DNA from: Demequina lutea
Lineage (GTDB): Bacteria; Actinomycetota; Actinomycetes; Actinomycetales; Demequinaceae
Length of the DNA stretch: 64,000 bases
Assembly (NCBI RefSeq): GCF_013409005.1
Contig: NZ_JACBZO010000001.1
Coordinates: forward strand, 2,356,001 to 2,420,000
Direction of reading: 5' to 3'
Part shown: positions 7,470 through 16,334 of the stretch, piece by piece
Layout of the letters: the number at the start of each line of letters is the position of its first letter
How positions within the stretch are numbered: position 1 is the first letter of the stretch
The notes under the pieces: model-generated
The model's input: only the letters and a program-made list of their open reading frames with translations
Databases searched by the model: none
Told to the model about the DNA's origin: nothing
Made by a program: the position numbers and the translations under genes

Positions 7470-9505
7470 TTTTCCTCCATTGGGGGATAGGTGGCCCGTC
7501 CTTGGGCACTGGTTTCGCCGGGCGGACGGGTGTCCAAACCGGGTAGATACGTGGAAAGCGAGGTGTCGGTCACCACTCCGTCGGGCCAGACAAGCGACCC
7601 TGGTTGCCCCGATCCCTTTGCGAAGTTCACCGCCGCACGAGACGCAGCTGGCTCGGAGCCAGACGACGACAACTCGACGGTGAGCAAGTGCCACTCCCCT
7701 GCCCCTACGGGCAGGAGGGCAAATGGCACACTTGAGTGAGGACCGAGCGGACTGGCATCTTCGACACGAGCGACGCCCGCCTCGGCACCGTCGCAAGCGA
7801 TGCTCGAGCGAAGGCCTGCAGCTTGGACGGCCACCGCGCCATCGCGCTCGTCCGTGGAGCCATGAGTCGCAGCCGAGATCGGCCACCCGGAAACTCGAAG
7901 AGCACGGATCCGGTCGTCGGCGATCGAGTCGACACGGACCAGCCGAGCCTCCCACGGACCGCGGACTATCGAGACAACGGTGATGACGCCCGCGACCGTC
8001 GCCTGGCCGGTGTAACCCGACCCGTGGTGCTGCTGCCGTGCGTCGGCGTCGAGCCAATGGGCCGTGACAACCGAGCCTGCGATACCCACATCCACGGGTC
8101 CGGAGCGTTCGACGGCCACCCCGAGCGATCTGAACCCCGCGCGGTGCGTCGCCACGCCGTCGGCGTCCACAAAGGCCACCGTCTGATCGAGCGGGCTACG
8201 CCACGACTCTTCGTCGAGCAGCGGGAAGGTGGTCGTGGAGTAACCCAGCCGGGCGTACAGCGGAGAATCCCCGACGAGCGCGCCCTCGACCGAGTGGTCC
8301 GTGCCGTGATTGATCACGCGCACGATGCCATCGGCGACGGTACCTGAGACCAACCAGCCGGGGGCCGTGATGGCACGGACCGTATCAGCGCGCTCAATGG
8401 GAAGCGGCTGCTCAGGCGCAATCCACGCCTCGTGGTCTGCGGGGAGCATCAGGCCCATGAGGCCCTTCGATGCCCAATATGGCGATCCGGGACCGGTGTA
8501 CGCCTGCGCGAGTGGCGGCCATGCGTCATGCCAGCCGACCGGCAACACCCCGTCCTCCCCCGGAACGTCGCGCTCGGCAAAGTGGCCCACGATGCCCGTT
8601 GCGGCTCGGCGCAGTAGCCCAGGTGCATGGCTTGGTACGCCGGAGAGGATGCCTGCCCAGAAGGGTGCCGCCGCTGCGAAGCGGTAGGAAAGGCTTCGGC
8701 CCTGGATCAACGGGGAACCGTCTGCTCCTACGAGAACGAGCTCGTCGTCGAGATAACGGTCGAGACGCTGCACGTCCACGCCCGCGCGCTCCGCAGCAAG
8801 GTCACGCGCGCCTTCCATGCGCGCCCATAGTGCGGGGAATGTGTGTAGGGCCCAGCCGCCGTAGTGGTCGAAAGCGCGTTCCTCACCATCGGAGAGCCAG
8901 CCGTTGGCCTTCACGAAGGAGTCATGGGTCGCAAGGTCGGCGCGCATCTCGGACTCAGACGACGGCCCGCCCACCGACGCGAGAAAGGTTTGGACGACGA
9001 GCCTGAACCACACCCAGTTGATCTGCGGGTACGTGTCGTCGCCGACGGCGGGGGCCAGGTAATCCACAACCTGCTGCTGCTGGCGGGCGTCGAGGCGGTC
9101 CCACAGCCAGGGGCGCGTCATGTCGAGCGCAAAGGCGAGCGACGCGGCCTCCACTTTTGCTTGCGGGTGCTCGTCGAGTCGCGGCCAGCGCTCGGCGCTA
9201 CGCGCGTCCGTTCCAGCCAAGAGGCCCTCGGCGTACCAGTCGAGGCACCCAAGTGGGTCGCCACCGCGTGCTCCGGACACCGCGAATCCCGCAAGAAGAA
9301 ATGTGCGAGCGAAGCCCTCAAGTCCGTCGATGTCCGCACCCAAAGGCCCCGCTGCGCCGGGGTAGATAATGCGGGCGTGGCCCGAGGAGCCGTGGTGCAT
9401 CGCTCCGCGGAGGATGCGTTGTGCGATCAGTTCGAGGGCGTCACGATCGAGCGCAGGAACGCGCGGACGGCTCGGTGCCGTAGTTGCAGCGTTCGCTTGT
9501 CGCAT
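7466..9505 (-). CDS. DUF2264 domain protein, probable intracellular uronate/GAG enzyme
   Basis: 679-aa protein with the DUF2264 pattern: an N-terminal helical toroid-like part (GADIDGLEGFARTFLLAG, PQINWVWFRLVVQTFL, GWLSDGEERAFDHYGGWALH) and a C-terminal beta-rich half. No signal peptide, so it is cytoplasmic. DUF2264 proteins recur in polysaccharide-use loci and resemble heparinase II/III-like toroids, but I know of no proven activity. It is the first gene of the minus-strand operon and translationally coupled to the binding-protein gene. The ATG at 9505 has AAGGG upstream. It probably acts on imported oligosaccharides as a lyase or hydrolase; this is inference. Confidence 0.78.
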   Translation of the reverse strand: MRQANAATTAPSRPRVPALDRDALELIAQRILRGAMHHGSSGHARIIYPGAAGPLGADIDGLEGFARTFLLAGFAVSGARGGDPLGCLDWYAEGLLAGTDARSAERWPRLDEHPQAKVEAASLAFALDMTRPWLWDRLDARQQQQVVDYLAPAVGDDTYPQINWVWFRLVVQTFLASVGGPSSESEMRADLATHDSFVKANGWLSDGEERAFDHYGGWALHTFPALWARMEGARDLAAERAGVDVQRLDRYLDDELVLVGADGSPLIQGRSLSYRFAAAAPFWAGILSGVPSHAPGLLRRAATGIVGHFAERDVPGEDGVLPVGWHDAWPPLAQAYTGPGSPYWASKGLMGLMLPADHEAWIAPEQPLPIERADTVRAITAPGWLVSGTVADGIVRVINHGTDHSVEGALVGDSPLYARLGYSTTTFPLLDEESWRSPLDQTVAFVDADGVATHRAGFRSLGVAVERSGPVDVGIAGSVVTAHWLDADARQQHHGSGYTGQATVAGVITVVSIVRGPWEARLVRVDSIADDRIRALRVSGWPISAATHGSTDERDGAVAVQAAGLRSSIACDGAEAGVARVEDASPLGPHSSVPFALLPVGAGEWHLLTVELSSSGSEPAASRAAVNFAKGSGQPGSLVWPDGVVTDTSLSTYLPGLDTRPPGETSAQGRATYPPMEEK

Positions 9506-9638
9506 TCGCGAAACCCTTCGTCATTGAGGATTCGAGATGATCAGGCCGTACGAGAGGATCAGCACAACGGTGACCATCCATTGAGAGTGAACAATGAAGT
9601 GAGCGGTTGTGTCAAGTTTTGTTTCCAAATCGAGACGT

Positions 9639-9667
9639 AACATGCTATGTTCGATCATTAACGAACA
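9639..9667. promoter_or_regulatory. Nested inverted repeats in the divergent control region of the uronate locus
   Basis: Between the DUF2264 gene (minus) and the heparinase-like gene (plus) lie two overlapping inverted repeats: AACAT-GCT-ATGTT at 9639-9651, and TGTTCG (9648-9653) with CGAACA (9662-9667), 8 bases apart. A -10-like TATGTT (9646-9651) for the plus strand sits inside them, and a consensus -35 TTGACA for the minus strand reads at 9615-9610. This is the natural operator site for the DeoR-LacI regulator encoded at 11589-12686; binding is inferred. Confidence 0.55.
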
Positions 9668-9708
9668 CTGAACGCGACTGCACGAGAACTCGATGGAAGA
9701 GAGCGACC

Positions 9709-11592
9709 ATGCCAGACGTCACCACGGGCGGGGCTCTCGCCCACATGTGGGCCGCACGGAGCCGCACGGTGCCAAGCCCCCTCGCGGTGCCGCCGGCGTC
9801 TCATCGGGCGACCTGGGATCTGACGAACGGCACGGCGCACCGCGAGACTCGTGCGGCGATCATTGCCCGGGAGACCGCCCGGGCCGTCAATCCGTGGCCC
9901 GAACTCCGGGCCACCGCCGCGATGCGGTACCACCGGGACGGCGACAGGGAAGAGTACGAAACGGCGTTGCGAGCTCGCCAGTTACGACTCACCCGCGCTG
10001 TCATCGCAGCAGCATCCACCCTCGATACGGGCTGGATCGACGAGGTCGTCGACGGCATCTATCTCTTGTGCGAGCAGTCCACCTGGTGTTGGCCAGCGCA
10101 CGACGACGCGCGCCGGACGACCGGCGCACACCTGCCCGATGTCGATCGGCCCTTCCTCGACCTTGGTGCGGGCGAAATGGCCGCCCAACTCGCATGGACG
10201 GACCACCTCTTGGGCGAACAACTGGATGTCGCGGCGCCCGGACTTCGGGCTCGCCTGCGCAGAGAGGTGAGGACCCGCATCACCTCGCCGTTCCTCGAAC
10301 GCGACGACTGGCATTGGCTCGGCACCCCCGACGACGTCGACAATTGGAACCCGTGGATCCTCGGCAATGTCATTACCGCAGCCACCCAGTTTGAGGACGA
10401 CGCGGAAAGGCGGCGAGCAATCGTCGGCAAGGCGATCGCCGCCGTCGACACCTATGTCGAGGCCCTGCCGCTCGATGGGGCGATAGACGAGGGCTACTCC
10501 TACTGGTGGAACGGCGCATGCCGCCTGCTCGAAACCATCGACATGCTCGATGCTTCCTGGGGCGGCTTCGATGCCGGATCCGTGCCCGCGCTGCGCGCGA
10601 CCGTCGATTTTCCCCACCTGATGCACCTCGGTGGCGACTGGTTCGTCGCCGCCGGCGACGGCCAGGCGCGGCCACCCCGTGACCTGCCATGGCACTCGCT
10701 GTATGTCGCGGCGAAGAATATGGGCGCGGACTCGGCACGGCGCTTTGCCCTGTCGCGACGCCCCGCATCGGGCACGGTAGCCACCGAACGCGAAGGACTG
10801 GGACGCCTCCTCGGTGCCCTCGTGGACACCACCTGGGCGGAATCATCGGGCGGGCAACCGCCGCTGCCGCGCGATGTCTGGCTCCCTTCCACACAAGTGT
10901 GGCTGGCCCGCCAGGAGGACGGCAGTTCCGAGGGTCTCGCTACCGTGCTCAAGGGAGGACACAACGGCGAGCACCACAACCACCTCGATGTGGGCTCGGT
11001 CACGGTCGCCCTCGACGGCGTGCCCGTCATCGTTGATCCAGGTCGGCCCACCTACACGAGCCTCACGTTCTCGGCCCGTCGGTATGAAATCTGGACCATG
11101 CAATCCGACTGGCACAGCGTTCCCCGTATCGCGGGCCACTCCCAAGGAATAGGTCCGGGCTTCGCTGCATCAGAGCCCCGCCGCGCCCAAACCGGCGATG
11201 CCACGACGTGCGAAATCGACCTTATCAACGCCTACCCGGTGAGCCCCATCACCCGTTGGCGACGCGTCGTGCAACTTGATCGCGCGAAAGGCGCGGTGCG
11301 GATCGTCGATGCCTGGGAGGCGTCGGCGCCAACTCCGGACTCGCTCTCCCACTGGATGATTGCGGGAGACGTCGAGCAAGGCGCTGGGTTCGCCCGCATC
11401 GGCACTGCGTCAGGACGATCAGTGATCGTTGCGTGGGATGATGTCGCCGAAGCCAGCTGGGAGACGAAGGAACTGGAGGACCCGATGCTTGCCGACGTAT
11501 GGGGGCCGTCTCTCTCGCGACTCACGCTTGCCATTCCTCACCCGGAAGCGGGCGCTGGCGAAATTGCTCTCACAGTGAGGGTCGACCGATGA
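9709..11592 (+). CDS. Heparinase II/III family protein, cytoplasmic
   Basis: 627-aa protein with an N-terminal (alpha/alpha) toroid and a C-terminal beta-sandwich of the heparinase II/III type. Diagnostic segment near residues 415-432: GGHNGEHHNHLDVG, followed by DGVPVIVDPGRPTYTS. This N-x-E-x-H-N-H-x-D pattern is shared by polysaccharide lyases of families PL12, 15, 17 and 21. No signal peptide is visible, so it would cleave imported oligosaccharides to unsaturated products for the GH88 enzyme. ATG 9709 follows GGAAGAGAG; the frame is open upstream but without a signal peptide or ribosome-binding site. It is coupled by ATGA to the regulator gene. The exact uronate bond cut is unknown. Confidence 0.85.
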   Translation: MPDVTTGGALAHMWAARSRTVPSPLAVPPASHRATWDLTNGTAHRETRAAIIARETARAVNPWPELRATAAMRYHRDGDREEYETALRARQLRLTRAVIAAASTLDTGWIDEVVDGIYLLCEQSTWCWPAHDDARRTTGAHLPDVDRPFLDLGAGEMAAQLAWTDHLLGEQLDVAAPGLRARLRREVRTRITSPFLERDDWHWLGTPDDVDNWNPWILGNVITAATQFEDDAERRRAIVGKAIAAVDTYVEALPLDGAIDEGYSYWWNGACRLLETIDMLDASWGGFDAGSVPALRATVDFPHLMHLGGDWFVAAGDGQARPPRDLPWHSLYVAAKNMGADSARRFALSRRPASGTVATEREGLGRLLGALVDTTWAESSGGQPPLPRDVWLPSTQVWLARQEDGSSEGLATVLKGGHNGEHHNHLDVGSVTVALDGVPVIVDPGRPTYTSLTFSARRYEIWTMQSDWHSVPRIAGHSQGIGPGFAASEPRRAQTGDATTCEIDLINAYPVSPITRWRRVVQLDRAKGAVRIVDAWEASAPTPDSLSHWMIAGDVEQGAGFARIGTASGRSVIVAWDDVAEASWETKELEDPMLADVWGPSLSRLTLAIPHPEAGAGEIALTVRVDR

Positions 11593-12686
11593 GCGGCGCC
11601 GAGCCGCGGTCCGTCCTCGCGGAGGCCAGAAGGAACGAACTCCTCTCGATCCTCGCGATCGAGGGAGTGGTGCGCATCTCTGACCTGGCAGAACGGCTCA
11701 ACGTCACACCCATGACGCTTCGGCGAGACGTGACAGCGATGGCCGACCAAGGGCTACTGCGGCGAGTCCACGGCGGTGCCGCGGCCGTGGACCAAGAACC
11801 CGCCGCTGCCGACGAACCTCCCGCCAAGGCACACGCCACCCCGATCGGCATCCTCGTGCCGTCGATGGACTACTACTGGCCAGGCGTCATACGTGGTGCC
11901 GAGGAGACCGCCGCGCGGCTCGGAATCCGGCTGGTGCTACGCGGGTCGTCCTACGAGGCAGACGACATGCAACCACAACTAGAGCGACTCCTTGAACGCA
12001 ACCACGTACGGGGAGTTGTTGTCGCGCCCAACATGGCGGCGGCCCATACCCATGAAGCTCTTGAGTGGTTGACGAAGACGGGCGTCCCGGTCGTGCTTGT
12101 GGAACGATCGGCAGCCGTGGGGCCGCTCCACACGACCCTCGAGTCGGTCATGTCGGATCACCCTCAAGGAGCAGAACTCGCGCTGCGACACCTCGCGAGC
12201 CTGGGCCATCGGCGCGTGGGATTGGCGGCCGACATGAAGAGTCCGCACAGCAACCTTGTGCGCCGTGGGTGGCACGAGGCCCGGCTGGAATTGGACCTGT
12301 CAAGAGAAGCCACCGTGGATCACGAGCTACCGGAGCCAGCGTCCCCCGGCTGGGACGACGCCGCTGACCGATTCCTTGACGAGTGCGAGTCACGGGGAAT
12401 CACCGGACTCCTCATCCACGCCGATGCTGCCGCCACCGCGATTGTGCAACGGTGGGAGTCGAGAGGGCACAGCGTGCCAGGTGACTTGTCGGTCATCGCG
12501 TACGACGACGAGTTTGCGGGGCTCTTTACGCCGCGGCTCACCGCGATTCGTCCCCCTCGGCTGTCACTCGGCCGCACCGCCATCGAGCTGCTGTCCGCAC
12601 GCTTGGCGGACCCTCGACGGCCGGCGCACCGGGTAATCATCACCCCGTCGCTCCGCATCAGGGAGTCGACCACCCCGCCACCGTGA
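11589..12686 (+). CDS. Chimeric DeoR-type HTH / LacI-type effector-domain regulator
   Basis: 365-aa transcription regulator. Residues ~9-65 are a DeoR winged helix with the family signature (RISDLAERLNVTPMTLRRDV...GLLRRVHGGA). From about residue 84 the protein is a periplasmic-binding-protein-like LacI/GalR effector domain (IGILVPSMDYYWPGVIRGAEE, VVVAPN, VPVVLVER, HLASLGHRRVGLAA, DLSVIAYDDEFAGLFTPRLTAIRPP), not the usual DeoR sugar-phosphate domain. It overlaps the heparinase-like gene by ATGA and is probably the local repressor, with the nested inverted repeats at 9639-9667 as its target. The ligand is probably a free sugar or uronate. Confidence 0.88.
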   Translation: MSGAEPRSVLAEARRNELLSILAIEGVVRISDLAERLNVTPMTLRRDVTAMADQGLLRRVHGGAAAVDQEPAAADEPPAKAHATPIGILVPSMDYYWPGVIRGAEETAARLGIRLVLRGSSYEADDMQPQLERLLERNHVRGVVVAPNMAAAHTHEALEWLTKTGVPVVLVERSAAVGPLHTTLESVMSDHPQGAELALRHLASLGHRRVGLAADMKSPHSNLVRRGWHEARLELDLSREATVDHELPEPASPGWDDAADRFLDECESRGITGLLIHADAAATAIVQRWESRGHSVPGDLSVIAYDDEFAGLFTPRLTAIRPPRLSLGRTAIELLSARLADPRRPAHRVIITPSLRIRESTTPPP

Positions 12687-12702
12687 CACCCGTATTCGCA
12701 CC

Positions 12703-14577
12703 CTAGGGCAACGGCACCGTCGCGCCATCGTCGATCGCCGCCGCGAACTGGGCCTCGTAGAGACGCGAGTAGGCGCCCTGCGCCTCGAGGAGCTGGGTGT
12801 GCGTGCCCTGTTCCACAATGCTCCCCTCCTCCATGACGAGGATGAGGTCGGCGTCGCGGATGGTCGAGAGCCGGTGAGCGATGACGAAGCTCGTGCGGTC
12901 CTTGCGGAGCTTCTCCATCGCGTGCTGGACGAGCAGCTCCGTGCGGGTGTCGACGGAGCTCGTCGCCTCGTCGAGGATGAGCACGCTCGGGCGGGCGAGG
13001 AAGGCGCGCGCGATCGTGATGAGCTGCTTCTCTCCCGCGCTGATGTTCGACGCGTTGTCGTCGAGCACGGTGTCGTAGCCGTCGGGGAGGGAGTGAACGA
13101 AGCGGTCGACGTAAGCCGCCTCCGCCGCGTCGTGCATCTCCTTCTCCGTGGCGTCCGGGCGGCCGTAGAGGATGTTCTCGCGGATCGTCCCCTCGAAGAG
13201 CCACGTGTCCTGGAGCACCATGCCCGTCCGGGCACGGAGGTCGTCGCGGGTCATGGTCGCGATGTCGACGCCGTCGAGCGTGATGCGCCCGCCGTCGAGC
13301 TCGTAGAAGCGCATGATCAGGTTGACGAGCGTCGTCTTGCCCGCGCCCGTAGGCCCGACGATCGCGACGGTCTTGCCGGGGACGGCGACGAGGGAAAGGT
13401 CGTCGATCAGCGGCTTGTCGGCGACGTAGCGGAACGCGACGTGCTCGAACCGCAGCTCGCCGTGGTGCTCCTTGGGCGATTCGGAGGGCTCCGGGTCCGC
13501 GGACTCCGGGTCGGCGTCGAGGAGCTCGAACACGCGCTCGGCACTCGCGACCCCTGACTGGAGGAGGTTCGCCATGGACCCGAGCTGCGCGAGCGGCTGG
13601 GAGAACTGGCGTGAGTACTGGATGAACGCTTGGATGTCGCCGATCGGCAGGGAGCCGTGGGCGACCATGATCCCGCCGACCACCGCGATGGCGACGTAGA
13701 CGAGGTTCCCGACAAACATCGTCGCCGGCATGATGATGCCGCTGACGAACTGCGCGCCGAAGCTCACCTTGAAGAGCTCGTCGTTCTTGTCGTCGAAACG
13801 CTTCCCGACCTCCTTGTGCCGACCGAAGACCTTGACGAGAGCGTGCCCCGTGTACATCTCCTCGATCTGCGCGTTGAGGTCGCCGGTGTCCTTCCACTGG
13901 GCGGCGAACATCTTCTGCGAGCGCTTCGCGACGCGCATGACAATCACGGCCGTGATCGGGATCGACACGAGCGCGATGAGCGCGAGCTGCCAGGAGATGG
14001 AGAGCATCATCCCGACGACGCCGAGCACGGTGAGCACGGAGATGAACAGTTGGCTCAGGGTCTGCTGAAGTGCCTGCGAGATGTTGTCGATGTCGTTGGT
14101 CACGCGGCTGAGGAGGTCTCCGCGCGGGTGCTCGTCAAAGTACTTGAGGGGCAGGACGTGGATCTTGTCCTCGACGCGCGAACGGAGCTTGTAGATGACG
14201 CGCTGCGTGGCCGCATTGAGGATGAGGCCCTGGGCCCACCCGAGCAGGGCGGCGCCGATGTAGATGCCGATCACCCAGAACAGGATGCTGTGGAGGCGCG
14301 TGAAGTCGATCCGGTGGGTCGGCGAGGTCAGGCCCTCGAAGATTACCGTGGTGGCGTTGCCGAGGATCTTCGGCCCCGAGACGCTCGCCGCGACGCTGAC
14401 GGTGCCGAGGAGGATGACGAGCCCTACCCAGACCTTCTCGGGCCCGAGGAGCCCCACGAGGCGCCGGACAGAGCCCTTGAAGTCCTTGGCCTTCTCGGCG
14501 GGAAGGCCCATGCCCCCGAAGGGGCCATGGGAGCGCGGCGCCGGCCGCGCTGGCGCGTCGTTCTGTCGCTCGCTCAT
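12703..14577 (-). CDS. ABC exporter half-transporter, subunit with canonical catalytic site
   Basis: 624-aa type IV ABC exporter subunit: an N-terminal membrane domain (six helices, roughly residues 40-330) and a C-terminal ATPase with Walker A GPTGAGKTT, Q-loop (MVLQDTWLF), Walker B LILDEATSS with catalytic Glu, and H-loop His in VIAHRLSTI. Its signature motif is atypical (ISAGEKQL). It overlaps the partner gene by ATGA. The combination of an ordinary Walker B/His with a modified signature is what is expected of the TM288-like half of a heterodimeric exporter. Substrate unknown; multidrug or lipid export is typical. The convergent neighbouring gene ends only 16 bases away. Confidence 0.93.
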   Translation of the reverse strand: MSERQNDAPARPAPRSHGPFGGMGLPAEKAKDFKGSVRRLVGLLGPEKVWVGLVILLGTVSVAASVSGPKILGNATTVIFEGLTSPTHRIDFTRLHSILFWVIGIYIGAALLGWAQGLILNAATQRVIYKLRSRVEDKIHVLPLKYFDEHPRGDLLSRVTNDIDNISQALQQTLSQLFISVLTVLGVVGMMLSISWQLALIALVSIPITAVIVMRVAKRSQKMFAAQWKDTGDLNAQIEEMYTGHALVKVFGRHKEVGKRFDDKNDELFKVSFGAQFVSGIIMPATMFVGNLVYVAIAVVGGIMVAHGSLPIGDIQAFIQYSRQFSQPLAQLGSMANLLQSGVASAERVFELLDADPESADPEPSESPKEHHGELRFEHVAFRYVADKPLIDDLSLVAVPGKTVAIVGPTGAGKTTLVNLIMRFYELDGGRITLDGVDIATMTRDDLRARTGMVLQDTWLFEGTIRENILYGRPDATEKEMHDAAEAAYVDRFVHSLPDGYDTVLDDNASNISAGEKQLITIARAFLARPSVLILDEATSSVDTRTELLVQHAMEKLRKDRTSFVIAHRLSTIRDADLILVMEEGSIVEQGTHTQLLEAQGAYSRLYEAQFAAAIDDGATVPLP

Positions 14578-16331
14578 GCCGCGTCCTCCGCTCGAAGCTG
14601 GGTACTGACAATCTCTCGGTAGGTCTCCGACGTCTTCAGCAACTCGGAGTGGGTGCCGCGGGCCACGATCTCGCCCGCCTCGAGCACCAGGATCTGGTCG
14701 GCGTCGACGATGCTTGAGACGCGCTGGGCGACGACGATCATCGTCACGTCCTTGACCTTGGCCCGGATGGCCGCGCGAAGCCGCGCGTCCGTCGCCGTGT
14801 CGAGGGCGGAGTACGAGTCGTCGAAGATGAGGATCTCCGGTTCGCGGACCAGGGCCCGGGCGATGCTCAGCCTTTGCCGCTGACCGCCGGACACCGTCGT
14901 GCCTCCCTGGGAGACCTCGGTCTCGATCCCCTCGGACATCTCGGTGACGAAGGGTTTGGCCTGGGCGATCTCGAGCGCCTCCCACAGCTCGTCGTCCGTC
15001 GCGTCGGGGTTGCCGTAGCGGAGGTTCGAGGCGACGGAGCCGTTGAAGAGGTAGGGACGCTGGGGCACGAGCCCCAGGCTCTTCCAGAGGACGTCGAGGT
15101 CCGCGTCGCGCACGTCCACGCCGTCGACGAGCACTTGGCCGCCCGTCGCGTCGTACAGGCGCGGAATGAGGTTGATCAGCGTGGTCTTGCCCGCGCCGGT
15201 GCTCCCGACGATCGCGGTGCGGGTCCCGCGCTTGGCCGTGAACGTGATGCCCGACAGGACGGGCTTCTCGGCCCCGGGGTAGGAGAAGGTGACGTCGCGG
15301 AACTCGACCGTGCCCGTCGCATCGAGCCTGGTCACGGGGTTGGCGGACGGGACGACGGACGATTCGGTCGCGAGGACCTCCTGGATGCGGTCGGCCGCGA
15401 CGGCCGCGCGCGGAACCATGATGAAGAGGAAGGTCGCCATCATGACGGCCATGAGGATCTGGATGAGGTAGGTGAGGAAGGCGAAGAGCGCGCCGATCTG
15501 CATCTCGCCGCTCTGGATGCGCGAGGCCCCAAACCAGATGACCGCGATGCTCGAGAGGTTGAGGACCACCATGACGACGGGGAACATCGTCACCATGAGG
15601 CGCCCGGCCTTGTAGGCGGACTCGGTGACGTCGGCGTTCGCCTTGGCGAAGCGGACGCGCTCCACCGGCTCGCGCACGAAGGCGCGCACCACGCGGATGC
15701 CCGTCAGTTGCTCGCGCAGTACGCGGTTGATCACGTCGATCCGCTTCTGCATCCTGCGGAAGTGCGGAACCATCCGCGAGACGATCGCGCCGACGGCCCC
15801 GAGGAGGACGGGGATCGCCACGACCATGATCCACGAGAGCCCGACGTCCTGCTGGAGCGCCATGATGACGCCGCCGATCGCCATGAACGGCGCGGAGATC
15901 ATCAGCGTCGCGGACATGAGGACGAGCATCTGCACCTGCTGGACGTCGTTCGTGGTGCGGGTGATGAGCGACGGGGCGCCGAACTTCTGCACCTCGTTCT
16001 CCGAGAAGCTGCCGACGCGGTTGAAGATCTTGGCACGCAGGTCGCGGCCCACCTTCATCGCCATCTTGGCGCCGAAGTAGACCGCCGCGATCGCGCAGGT
16101 GATTTGGAGGACCGACAGGGCGAGCATGATGCCACCGTCGTGCCAGATGAGGGCGATGTTGGGGTTCGGCAGGCCGTTGGCGCCGACGTTCGTGACGCCC
16201 TTGTCGATCAGGTGGGCGTTGAGGCTCGGCAGGTAGAGGTTCGCCATCGACTGGGCGAGCTGGAACAGGATGACGCCCCACAGAAGGCGCCCGTACGGGC
16301 GTATCGAGGTGACGAGGAGTTTCCACAACAT
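14574..16331 (-). CDS. ABC exporter half-transporter, subunit with degenerate catalytic site
   Basis: 585-aa ABC exporter subunit with six membrane helices and a C-terminal ATPase. Walker A GSTGAGKTT and signature VSGGQRQRL are normal, but Walker B reads ILIFDDSYS, so Asp replaces the catalytic Glu, and the switch His is replaced by Gln (VVAQRVSSI). Both changes mark the degenerate-site partner of heterodimeric exporters such as TM287/288, BmrCD and LmrCD. The downstream subunit carries the complementary altered signature. It starts 3 bases after the TetR gene, so the regulator and both subunits form one operon. Confidence 0.93.
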   Translation of the reverse strand: MLWKLLVTSIRPYGRLLWGVILFQLAQSMANLYLPSLNAHLIDKGVTNVGANGLPNPNIALIWHDGGIMLALSVLQITCAIAAVYFGAKMAMKVGRDLRAKIFNRVGSFSENEVQKFGAPSLITRTTNDVQQVQMLVLMSATLMISAPFMAIGGVIMALQQDVGLSWIMVVAIPVLLGAVGAIVSRMVPHFRRMQKRIDVINRVLREQLTGIRVVRAFVREPVERVRFAKANADVTESAYKAGRLMVTMFPVVMVVLNLSSIAVIWFGASRIQSGEMQIGALFAFLTYLIQILMAVMMATFLFIMVPRAAVAADRIQEVLATESSVVPSANPVTRLDATGTVEFRDVTFSYPGAEKPVLSGITFTAKRGTRTAIVGSTGAGKTTLINLIPRLYDATGGQVLVDGVDVRDADLDVLWKSLGLVPQRPYLFNGSVASNLRYGNPDATDDELWEALEIAQAKPFVTEMSEGIETEVSQGGTTVSGGQRQRLSIARALVREPEILIFDDSYSALDTATDARLRAAIRAKVKDVTMIVVAQRVSSIVDADQILVLEAGEIVARGTHSELLKTSETYREIVSTQLRAEDAA

Positions 16332-16334
16332 GGG

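Noticed and set aside
7470-8057. N-terminal extension of the sugar-binding lipoprotein frame
   Set aside because: The lipoprotein signal and an excellent ribosome-binding site place the start at 7469; the extension is antisense-like sequence within the DUF2264 gene.
12320-13897. Long minus-strand frame crossing the regulator and exporter ends
   Set aside because: It is out of frame with the exporter and antisense to the DeoR-LacI gene, both clearly real.
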